Source of the DNA: Nemertoderma westbladi | Taxonomy: Eukaryota > Xenacoelomorpha > Nemertodermatida > Nemertodermatidae | Reading direction: 5' to 3' | Assembly (NCBI GenBank): GCA_032718475.1 | Contig: JAUCBJ010007683.1 | Span: 1-53,669, forward strand | Length of the DNA stretch: 53,669 nucleotides | Shown: positions 1 to 8,792 of the stretch, one piece after another | Layout of the letters: each line of letters opens with the position of its first letter | Position numbering within the stretch: the stretch's first letter is position 1 | Translations under genes and position numbers: made by a program | The notes under the pieces: model-generated | The model's input: only the letters and a program-made list of their open reading frames with translations | What the model was told of the DNA's origin: nothing | Database searches by the model: none

Positions 1-142
1 CAAACAACATGATAAATATAGTTATTAATATGTTTGTAAGGTATTATTGTAATTGTAAGGTATTCTGTAGTTAGTAGGCCTATTATATTAATATAATACC
101 GGTATATAGCATAGCGGTATGGGTATATATGTATTATATTAA

Positions 143-1073
143 GAGCTCGTTCACATATTATATAACGCACGTTAGGTGGGTGGGTGGTTTGGTTAATGTT
201 ATTATGCGTTATAAGGGTGGGGTGGTAGATTGGTCACAGTGTTATATAACGAAACGTTCAGTAGGGCCTATTGTAATTTGTTGTGAAACACATTTTTGTA
301 CATTTTATTCTATTCTGTATAGATAGATAACTTAGTGTAAGAACAGCCATAGTCGATTTACACGTTTTTAATTTACAACTCATGCAAAAGTGTTGATTTT
401 AGTGCCAATTTTAACTTTGAATGTAGGAAAATGGTAAATTTTTAGTCCGAGTGGCACTCTCGAGAATATATATTTTGCTTTCATGGGAACGAAAAGAGCG
501 GACACGGTAAAATGGATAAAAAACCCAAGTAAAGTAAAAGTTTTACTTTTAAAGTTTCAAATTTTACAAATTTGCATATTTGACAGGAGAGAGTGATAAA
601 TTCTGGTTATATTATTCCAAAATTATGAAAAAATATCGAAGCGATTTAGACAAAAATAGCAGCAATTTTTGGAAAACGATCAGACCATTGACATATTTTC
701 TTGTACCGGTATGTAAGCTCGGTACCCATAACATAGTAGTACCGTAAGCTCCTTGCTTCTTGGCAAGGAACATGCGAGTCCATTCCCATTAAATTAGGAG
801 ACCCACAGGTTGTTCAGCTTGGTCTAATTTCTTCTAGGATAAGGCCCCTTTTGATTTGACCTATAGCTACCGTCCAGCGTCTAATAATGAAAGTGAATTA
901 ATATTTGAACCAATGTTAAACATTTGGTTGGTTGATCCCTATCAGCCTATGGTGTTATATAACGCTGGCACGCTGGGGTGGGTGGTTTGGGTTCTTGTTA
1001 TAATGTCGTTATTAGGGTAGAGTGGTGGTCAAAACTTCCCATGGTTTGCGTTATATAATATGTGAACGAGCCC
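143..1073. mobile_element. Harbinger-like MITE, about 930 bp
   Basis: Terminal inverted repeats of 27 bp lie at 143-169 and 1047-1073; they agree except for the second base (GAG... versus GGG...), with the shared core CTCGTTCACATATTATATAA. The flanking trinucleotide TAA occurs at 140-142 and 1074-1076, which fits the 3-bp TWA duplication of PIF/Harbinger elements. No transposase is visible inside, so it is non-autonomous. A G/T-rich stretch after the left end (about 161-255) is repeated in direct orientation before the right end (about 953-1040). The superfamily assignment rests only on the end sequence and TSD length. Confidence 0.7.
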
Positions 1074-1230
1074 TAATCTCGATGCATCTTGCATACCGGT
1101 ATATACAATATACATTTGATATTTTATTATATAATATAGTAGGCATACTGTATTAGGTACCTCGGTGTCGGTAGGCATATATGTTTTTTTAAGAAAAAAA
1201 TATTAATTGAAAAATTACAAATGGCAGAAT

Positions 1231-1254
1231 GGGGGGGGGGGGGGGGGGGGGGGG
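1231..1254. repeat. G24 homopolymer tract
   Basis: Twenty-four consecutive G, followed by TGGATT. It is one of several 13-24 nt G or C tracts in the window; the true length may be uncertain because such runs are assembled poorly. Confidence 0.85.
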
Positions 1255-1403
1255 TGGATTGTATAGACAGGCCTAATGCTTCTCACAGGCTGACTGGGCA
1301 GCACTGCAGCAGGGCGCCGCAAACCTACATACACCACTGACAATTCATGATCCCAATATAAGCGTGTCGTGGCGTGGTAGATGGAGTTTGGCTGTTTGGG
1401 GGA

Positions 1404-1423
1404 GGGGGGGGGGGGGGGGGGGG
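1404..1423. repeat. G20 homopolymer tract
   Basis: Twenty consecutive G after a shorter G run, 150 bp from the previous tract; a potential G-quadruplex former. Confidence 0.85.
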
Positions 1424-2089
1424 TGAAATATTATTTGATTCTGATTCATATTACAGTACCGGTATTCTGGTCTGGCTGTCTGGTACGGTATTAGTACGGT
1501 AATTATAGCCTAGTCACTCACCGTATCAGATGAATCGAAGTATATATAACTTGTCATAACCTCCGGAATGGATTGGATACATAAAACAGTGAAATTTGTT
1601 CCAAACGAAGTTGTAATGTAGGAGCAGGTTGATTGCGAATCCTTTCACCAAGAACATAAATTAAACTGCACATTAGGTAGTAGATAGATGTCGGTAGCAA
1701 AGTAACAAGAAAACAGTATTCAGAGATATAGGCCTCTTATATATATCCCTTATATCGTTATATACAAATAAACATATAATATTAACCGTGTATAACACTA
1801 TAACAATATATTGCTTTGCTACAGCAAATGCTAAATATCAGACCTATAACTGTCAAGCTGTGTTAAAGAAAAGGAAGGCTATTTTGAGAAACCAAGCAGC
1901 AGGCCTACTATGTACCGGTAGCCACATTTAAAAGTAGCCTGCTATGCCTAAGTTTGTCAGTTTGTACAGTCAGACAGTTAAATTTTTTCTCGGCTCTATC
2001 GTAAATCCGTACACTTGATAAAAACCGTTCCCCCCTCGCCAAATCTTGTGGGAACGCACCAAAAAATTTAACAGTCATTTTTCAACCTA

Positions 2090-2650
2090 TCAGCCTTGAA
2101 TAGGCTTTCCAGGATTTGGAAGTCACCGAGAATTAATCGGACACTTAAGGTCCGATTATTTAGAGCAGCAGTAGTTCCAGTACTCCTCTATGGGAGTCCA
2201 TGCTGGGCTCCAACTGCTGAGGACACCAAATCTCTGGATGGCACATTCACAAGAATGCTACGCCGGGTTCATTGCACAATGCGAGTACAATGCACACATC
2301 TCCAACCAGACACTATATAACATTGGAGGTGTCTCATTGGTTCCCCCAAGCTTGACACTAGAACAAAATCGCCTCCGCTTTGCAGGACATTGCTTTCGCC
2401 GTGAGGACCAGCCAGTGCATAATCTTGTACTTTGGCAGCCTCATGGAGTGAATAAGCATGGTGGACAGCCCATGACTTTCTTGAGACGCATCTTAAAGGA
2501 CACTGGCCTTGAAGATGCGGATGATCTAGCAAATGTCATGCAGTCATGCACTCATGGGTGATAGGGAGTTGTGGCGGTGCAATTTTGTCGATAAGCCGGC
2601 ACAGCATTCTTAAAAATGCAGCTGCAATGCAGCATGCCGATCCTAGTAAC
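2090..2650 (+). pseudogene. LINE-A fragment, 3' end of reverse transcriptase ORF
   Basis: Translated pieces match the C-terminal part of a non-LTR retrotransposon ORF2: LSRIWKSPRIN, then LLYGSPCW, RMLRRVH, RLRFAGHCFRRED, and FLRRILKDTGLEDADDLANV. This is the region after the RT domain typical of LINE endonuclease-RT proteins. The same family occurs on the minus strand at 9232-11522 and at 19750-20144 plus 37283-38105. The copy is 5'-truncated, frameshifted (frames switch near 2290), and has a small insertion near 2540 duplicating part of ATGCAGTCATGCACTCATG. The 3' end after the stop is only about 35 bp and ends in GATCCTAGTA, where other copies carry a (TAG)n tail. The LINE clade is not certain; the short 3' UTR and trinucleotide tail suggest RTE or a relative. 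Confidence 0.8.
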
Positions 2651-2894
2651 CTATAGTGACCAACTTAAAACAAAAAATTACAATATGTCATATTTTTCCG
2701 CTTCGCGCAGCACGAAACAAATTCATTGATTTTTGCTTTTTTTTCTGAATTGTACTTTTTTTCAAACGTCTACCGGTAATGCAAAGTATTTTACTCAATT
2801 TTCCTCCAACTAGAGAAAGGTATAGCAGTATAGCTGTATAGGCAGATACGCTTAGACACCCTGACCTGTTGTTTTAATCATTAATGGTTAAATA

Positions 2895-3050
2895 TCATTT
2901 ATTGTTTTGGTTAGAAAAGCCTGCCCCCTGGCCTCTGTAACATTTTCGGTTCCTTTCCATCTATTGTTAACCATATCAGAATATCGTTTATTGTTTTGAT
3001 TAGAAAAGGCTGCCTCGCCTCTGTAACCTACCAGCCAGCTCCTTTCCCTC
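2895..3050 (+). repeat. Two neighbouring copies of dispersed 55-65 bp repeat
   Basis: Copies at about 2895-2960 and 2985-3050 share TTTATTGTTTTGGTTAGAAA followed by CTGTAAC and then CTCCTTTCC. Related copies lie at 4341-4397 (+), 4612-4665 (-), 16213-16266 (-), 16833-16880 (+) and 19105-19160 (+). Confidence 0.65.
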
Positions 3051-4131
3051 AATTGGTAGGCCTAACAATATATTGTTAATATTATATAAAAAAAAATGCT
3101 TCCACCGATCAGCCGATGCTGAGAATCACGAAATTACCGGTATAGCTGTATACAGGTATAGGGCCTATGTAAAAATAAATATAAAACAGTTTTGAACATC
3201 GTATAGCAGTATAGCAGCAGTCAGTAGGCGAGTAGGCCTATACTGCTACTGTTTGACTGTGCTATAGGCCTATCACATTCGGTACCTGGAAAAAATGCCA
3301 AAATGCTAAAGTGCCTTTTGGGAACTACTGAACTATTCGTGTGACTTAGCCACACGTCACAAATTGACAGTAAATGAAAGTGGTGAAGTAGGCCTAAGTA
3401 GACTATAAGTGCAGAAGTGATCTGGTGATACCTGGATACCAGGATACGGTAGCGGGTAGCCTACCTCTGTACAGCTGTACCTTTCAGCCTTTTGAACACG
3501 GTACTGCCAGACAGCTGGACTGCAGTAGTCAGGTAGGCCTACTGAGGTAGTGCAGTAGTGAGCTGTAAGACAAACTGTCAAAGACAGCACAAAGACAGAA
3601 AGATACGGCACCTACCAGCCTACTGCTGTAGGCCTACTGAACATGTGCATGCATCCGTTTACACAGTCTACAGTACACAAGCATAATGCAATGGTGAAAT
3701 ATTACTGCGTGGAACAACATGAAATGCCTGACTCTGACTCCTTCCTTCCATATACTGATATAACCAACATGGTGTTGCTGATAGGTCCAGGATATTATAG
3801 GCTACTGATATAGGTGATACGTCCAGGTCCTCCTACTCCTGTTGCCTTTGCCTCTACTCTACATATTTGTACCTACATATTTGTACATGATTAGTATGTG
3901 GTTAAATTCCGCATACTACTTTTTGACATTAATTTTATACGGTAAAAGTGTATGTACAGCACTTAGGTATTTGGTACCATATGTCTAATATTTTTATTTC
4001 TGTGTATGTGTATTTCTGTGTATTCCATGCGATTTTCTGTCTCTGACAATAAATAACTTCAACTTTACTTCTACTATGGCAGTATGGTATACAACGAACA
4101 GACTACAGTGGCAGTCAGTGTGAAGGAGGAT

Positions 4132-4150
4132 GGGGGGGGGGGGGGGGGGG
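4132..4150. repeat. G19 homopolymer tract
   Basis: Nineteen consecutive G followed by TGGATT, the same right flank as the tract at 1231-1254. Confidence 0.85.
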
Positions 4151-4340
4151 TGGATTTTCAACAGTCAACACGGGTTTTGTTGAAAAATTATCAAGTACAG
4201 TCAAGGACAACTCTAATTTTAGGATCGCATCCTGTGTGCGATGTGCCAATTTTAGGGAAGATTTACATATGGTGGGGCACTGAACTGACCGCAATTAAGA
4301 AATGTGTTCTCCAGCGCAAATTGGTCGCATATAAAATAAT

Positions 4341-4397
4341 TATTATTGTTTAGGTTAGAAAACACCTACTGTACACTGTAACCGGCTCCGTTTCCTT
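4341..4397 (+). repeat. Copy of dispersed 55-65 bp repeat
   Basis: ATTATTGTTTAGGTTAGAAA, then CACTGTAACCGGCTCC and TTTCCTT; a diverged copy of the repeat seen at 2895-3050. Confidence 0.55.
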
Positions 4398-4507
4398 AAT
4401 GTTTTATTAAATCAAATTAATTTAAGTTTTTAAACCAACTAGATATATATATATATATTGGTGTTTGCGGTTATGTTGTCCAATTAACTATAACTATTTA
4501 CATCGTT

Positions 4508-4846
4508 GTGTGTAAAGTAGCACTTTGCAGCGTTATTACCCTAGTTTATTTATGTACCGAGCGAGCGCAGGGGATTATCCTGTTTGGGGGCCTCCAAAAC
4601 CAGGCAGGTTAGTAAAGGAGCAGGTTACAGAGGCGAGTTGAAAGGAACCAAAACAATAAACGTGAGGAATGTTGTAGAATAGAAAACCAAATTTAAAACC
4701 AAATTTAATTGAGAATCAACAGTCAGATGTATAGACCTACCGGAACTCTGAATAGACTGGAGGCCCCCAAACAGGATAGAGCCGACCGCAGCGAGATAGG
4801 CTTACATAAATAAACAAGGGTCTTTATCGCTGAAAAGTGGCCTTTG
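4508..4846. mobile_element. Short TIR element with about 80-bp imperfect arms
   Basis: The left arm (about 4516-4596) and right arm (about 4758-4843) are inverted copies. They share GTTTATTTATGTA near the outside and ATCCTGTTTGGGGGCCTCCA inside, with weaker similarity outward (CACTTTGCAGCG versus CACTTTTCAGCG). The interior (about 4612-4665) holds a minus-strand copy of the dispersed GTTTATTGTTTTGGTTAG repeat. There is no ORF. The outer boundaries and TSD are not certain. Confidence 0.6.
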
Positions 4847-4870
4847 CAAGCAATGATATGTATGTAATTT

Positions 4871-5447
4871 TGTTACATTATGTCAACTTAACAGGGTTCG
4901 GTATGCGAAGAAAAGATTTTATGGATACTCATTTATACATTTTAATCATGTACTATATCGAATATAAGTGAAATTTATTAACAGATACACAGTATTAATT
5001 ATACATTTAAATATAATTAAAGTTTATTGGAAGTTATCTCCTGCATAGATGTGATAAATCATTAATCCATCTTGACTATAGTCGACTGAAGCAAACTTAG
5101 TCACCGTCTGTGTCAGTTCAGTTTTACTGAACACTGTCTTCACTTTCTTTCCTATTTTAGTGTCTTCTATTGGACGTTTCGCCATAATGGTATTCAATAC
5201 GCGTTAAACAATTATTATTTACATACAGTAGCTAGTCCTGTAGTCCCTTCACTGCAAACTGAATAATAAAGCAGCACTCATTAACATAAATGGAAATAAT
5301 AAATTATGGATTAGGGTAATTGAAGTTGTTTCCATGTCATTGATTACTTTGCAGCGTTCCGTCCTATAGGCCGCAACGCTGCAAAGTTGTACTTTGAAGC
5401 GTTACGAGTAATTCAACAGAACGCTGTTAAGTTGACATAATGTAACA
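4871..5447. mobile_element. 577-bp TIR element with perfect 24-bp ends
   Basis: TGTTACATTATGTCAACTTA begins a perfect 24-bp inverted repeat at 4871-4894, mirrored at 5424-5447. The right half also holds an internal palindrome around 5348-5385 built from TTTGCAGCGTT and AACGCTGCAAA, words that recur in the neighbouring element at 4508-4846. The two structures may therefore be parts of one composite element. It contains a 53-codon minus-strand ORF (5024-5185). I see no transposase. Confidence 0.65.
5024..5185 (-). CDS. Small 53-aa ORF inside TIR element, unknown
   Basis: Reading minus from ATG at 5185 to TAA at 5024 gives 53 residues. It starts MAKRPIEDTKIGKKVKTVFS (basic) and ends GLMIYHIYAGDNFQ, with a mixed, protein-like composition rather than low complexity. 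The stop codon overlaps an AATAAA on the minus strand. I do not recognise a family. It may be a remnant of an element-encoded protein or an exon end captured by the element; chance cannot be excluded at this length. Confidence 0.25.
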   Translation of the reverse strand: MAKRPIEDTKIGKKVKTVFSKTELTQTVTKFASVDYSQDGLMIYHIYAGDNFQ

Positions 5448-6029
5448 TATTTCATATCTACAAGCAGTTTCTTCGTATTTATCTAATTCAAGTAAGAGGC
5501 TAGTCGCATTTTATGACGCCTTTGAGCGTGCGTGTGCATTCATTCATTTGAATGAACCCAAGCTAAAAATATGTATGTAGTTGCTACAGTAAATGGTTGT
5601 TTTGTTAAATATAATTTTAAAATTGTGAACTATGTAGTTTTGTTGGATTTTATTCAATTTTTTACAAAAGGTGTTTAATAACGAAAATAATGATGTTACT
5701 TAATTTTCGTTGAACATAACCTAAAACATAATAAAAGTTGTAATTTCTGCATTCATGGACTGGTCATGGTAAAGCCACGTATCGTCTGTTTAGGAAAAAT
5801 GGCATTCGATGAAAAATTGTTCAGGAAACACTAAAATCCTTATACAGTAAGTCTTTCTTTATTGGTTTAACCAAATTTAATATATTCGGTATCTGGTGAA
5901 AGCTATTTATCAGTTCTATCTCATAGTACTTGACATGCTGTGATCGATATACCTGATTGACTAGTTACTAAGGTATTGATTGAGTACGTGCGTTAAACTG
6001 GTACAGTAGGTTGCGGCCATTCGTGGCAA
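5448..6029. other. Non-coding AT-rich stretch
   Basis: Nothing recognisable is seen between the TIR element and the 29-bp tandem array. Confidence 0.4.
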
Positions 6030-6622
6030 TGGCACCATCCAATGTCCTTTTTGCCTTTAGTAAATCAACAAATGCCATTTTGCCTTTGGTAAATCAACAA
6101 ATGCCCTTTTGCCTATAGAAAATCAACAAATGCCCTTTTGCCTTTAGTAAATCAACAAATGCCCGTTTACCTTTAGTAAATCAAGAAATGCCCTTTTGCC
6201 TTTAGTAAATCAACAAATGCCCTTTTGTATTTAGTAAATCATCAAATGCCCTTTTGCATTTAGTAAATCAACAAATGCCCTTTTGTATTTAGTAAATCAT
6301 CAAATGCCCTTTGCCTTTAGTAAATCAATATATGCCATTTTGCCTTTAGTAAATCAACAAATGCCCTTTTGTATTTAGTAAATCATCAAATGCCCTTTTG
6401 CATTTAGTAAATCAACAAATGCCCTTTTGTATTTAGTAAATCATCAAATGCCCTTTTGCATTTAGTAAATCAACAAATGCCCTTTTGTATTTAGTAAATC
6501 ATCAAATGCCCTTTGCCTTTAGTAAATCAACAAATGCCCTTTGCCTTTAGTAAATCAAAATATGCCATTTTGCCTTTAGTAAATCAACAAAAGCCCTTTT
6601 GCCTTTAGTAAATCAACATTTT
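6030..6622. repeat. 29-bp minisatellite, about 20 units
   Basis: The unit is close to AAATGCCCTTTTGCCTTTAG followed by TAAATCAAC. In the middle of the array, units alternate between GCATTTAG/AATCAAC and GTATTTAG/AATCATC forms, giving a 58-bp higher-order dimer repeated several times. Units of 27-28 bp occur where the T run is shortened. The decayed right edge passes into ACGCCCTTTTACACC near 6640. Confidence 0.9.
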
Positions 6623-7323
6623 ATACATACAAACGCCCTTTTACACCTAAAAATTGCGAAAAAAACTGTATTTTCGCACAACAAATCACATCAGGCTTTA
6701 AAATTTCCCCAGAAAGTGGAGGTCGTTGTCAGGAATCCGCATGCATAGAGGCCCTTTTACCAAATGCCCTTTTGGGCTGTTTTGGGATATGAACATGTAA
6801 GGTTATTGACCCCAAATGGATTTCTTTGTAAACTGATAGTAACTACTGTACAGTATATTTAAAGCGATGAAACATTACAGAAGATTAGTTTTTACTATAG
6901 TTTCCATGGTTACATGGCAACTGCTAATCCATTTTTGATGCGCACCCATTAAAAAGATATTGTGTCATATTGACAATATATTTGGAATGTTGCATGAATT
7001 TAGCACAAATTTAACGAATTTGTCAATGGTTTAGAAAACTATTGATATTTGTAAAAATTTAATGAAATTTGCAGTAGAAACGACATTTGAAGACATATTT
7101 CAAAGAGTTACCATCGTAACTAGATTCTAAAATCTGCCTCAACGGATTCTCTAATGTCGGTTTAGGGGGGGGGGGGGGGGGGGGGGTAGGTCGAGGTTAG
7201 AATTATGTAGGGTCAATATAAAATGGTGTTTTGCAAATGACCTCGTGTTGCCATAGCGAAACGGGACCCAACAATCCACAATTGAACTGGGCATTCGACG
7301 GATTCGGAATCACTCGATTTAGC
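6623..7323. other. Non-coding stretch with G22 tract
   Basis: No gene is recognised. Isolated CCCTTTTGCC-like words persist after the array (near 6745-6775), and a G22 run lies at 7165-7186. Confidence 0.4.
7165..7186. repeat. G22 homopolymer tract
   Basis: Twenty-two consecutive G; the longest G tract after 1231-1254. Confidence 0.85.
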
Positions 7324-8445
7324 TTAACCCTTTCCCGACCATGGACTACATGGTAGTACATGCAGGGACTGTTCCATGGACTACATGGTAGTCCATGGGT
7401 TTTATACTGACATTTAGGCATTCCTATGACGTTGGAACACAAACTGGTGTGTTTTATAGGCAACTGGAGCAGTTAATAAGTAAAAAAAATATAATTTTAT
7501 AGTACTGTAGTAGGCCTACCAGACCAGTCTGCCCTAGCAACATAAATTTGAAAATGCGAAATTACGGCACTGCTACAGCAGTACAGCTCAATATAGTGCC
7601 TTACTGCATACTGCTGTACTGTCTTAGCTGCGCACTTGATGTAAAGTGTCAAGTTTGTACCGATACTAGCGGAATCCGCCAAGGAGCTGGCTACGAGATC
7701 GAGAATGAGGAGAGGATGATGATGACGACACCGACAATCAGACAATGACGGAATGAAGCATGCAGGGATAACGATAACAGCGAGGGAGAATGATGATTCC
7801 GAAATTGCTGGTTCCGATTCCGATAGAGAATCTGACAGTGATACTGGTACTGTTTGTTATAGATTTGTTATTTCCTATATCTATATATGAGACCTGGGAC
7901 TGGGGTGGCGTGATATTGCATATGCGGAAGAAAACTCTGATGACACTGCAGTCTGACGGTTGGTTGCAGTGATGTTATCGATACAACTGGAAGCCTACAA
8001 TCACCCATTGTTCATCACAAGAGAGTATAAACTGATCATTTTGGATAAAATTACATCTCGATATCGGTATACAACAATGTTGCGCTAGTTTATTTACAAT
8101 TATGTTGTCGGGTCTGCTGGGTAAATAACAAAACATTAAATAAAATCAGATTTGTATGTGTTCTATTTTACGGTATTCTGCTATTTTTTACGATAAACCA
8201 AGATTGTGCCCTGGCGGTTTTGGTAATTACCAAACTCACAAGCTGTGAATTGCTGTGAATTAATTTGTTATTAATTATAATATTAATGTTCACAATTCTA
8301 TGTTGATTCTAAAAAACTAAAAACTGGGTTCGTAGGACCACCACAACCGAAGTTATGCACAGCTAAATTACAATAATATTTTTTTCTAAAATGTTGGAGC
8401 ACTGGCGGGCACTAAATTTTAGATCCCTGGTCGGGAAAGGGTAAC
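7324..8445. mobile_element. piggyBac-like non-autonomous element
   Basis: The left end is TTAA (7324-7327) followed by CCCTTTCCCGACC (7328-7340). The right end is the exact inverse, GGTCGGGAAAGGG (8429-8441), followed by TAAC where TTAA would be expected. TTAA targets and CCCT-type ends are piggyBac features. A sub-terminal CCATGGACTACATGGTAGT is repeated at about 7340-7358 and 7376-7394. Inside, around 7786-7850, one frame reads ENDDSEIAGSDSDRESDSDT, an acidic Ser/Asp-rich stretch like the N-terminus of piggyBac transposases; the rest of the transposase is absent. Confidence 0.65.
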
Positions 8446-8792
8446 CCGTTGGATTCCAGCCATTACCTTCGCCATCACTATTTCGGCAAAAACGAACCTG
8501 ACTAATGTCATTTCTCGAGAAAGATTGCAAAATTTCGTAAGGTTTAAATTGTAGCCTACATTTTACGTGTTCTAGATCATGTTAGCTATCTGAATATAAA
8601 AACATTATTATAAAAACATTATTGCTTTTCGTGTACTAAAATTAGAACAAATTTTCTTTAAGGGTATAGTATAGTTGGTACTACTTCGCCCTGTCGACAC
8701 CCCCTGTTGTCATTTATTGTAGTTTGGTTCGGTATCGCTTTCCTTCACCAAATCTGTTTTTAATATGTGTTTTTACCGTTATTGTTATTTGT
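8446..8792. other. Non-coding stretch
   Basis: No recognisable feature lies between the piggyBac-like element and the fold-back element. Confidence 0.4.

Larger units (their letters stand above)
1077..2089. other. Intergenic stretch with two G tracts
   Basis: No open frame with recognisable similarity is seen. The stretch holds two homopolymer G runs (1231-1254 and 1404-1423) and is otherwise AT-rich with scattered ACCGGTA and AGGCCTA words. Confidence 0.5.
2651..4507. other. Non-coding stretch with dispersed repeats
   Basis: No gene is recognised. It contains three copies of a dispersed short repeat (2895-2960, 2985-3050, 4341-4397), a G19 tract (4132-4150) and many AGGCCTA and TACTGTAC-like words between about 3200 and 3640. 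Small open frames here have no recognisable domains. Confidence 0.5.

Noticed and set aside
4084-4353. 89-codon ORF with a poly-Gly run
   Set aside because: It reads through the G19 tract and has no recognisable domain; composition on either side is not coding-like.
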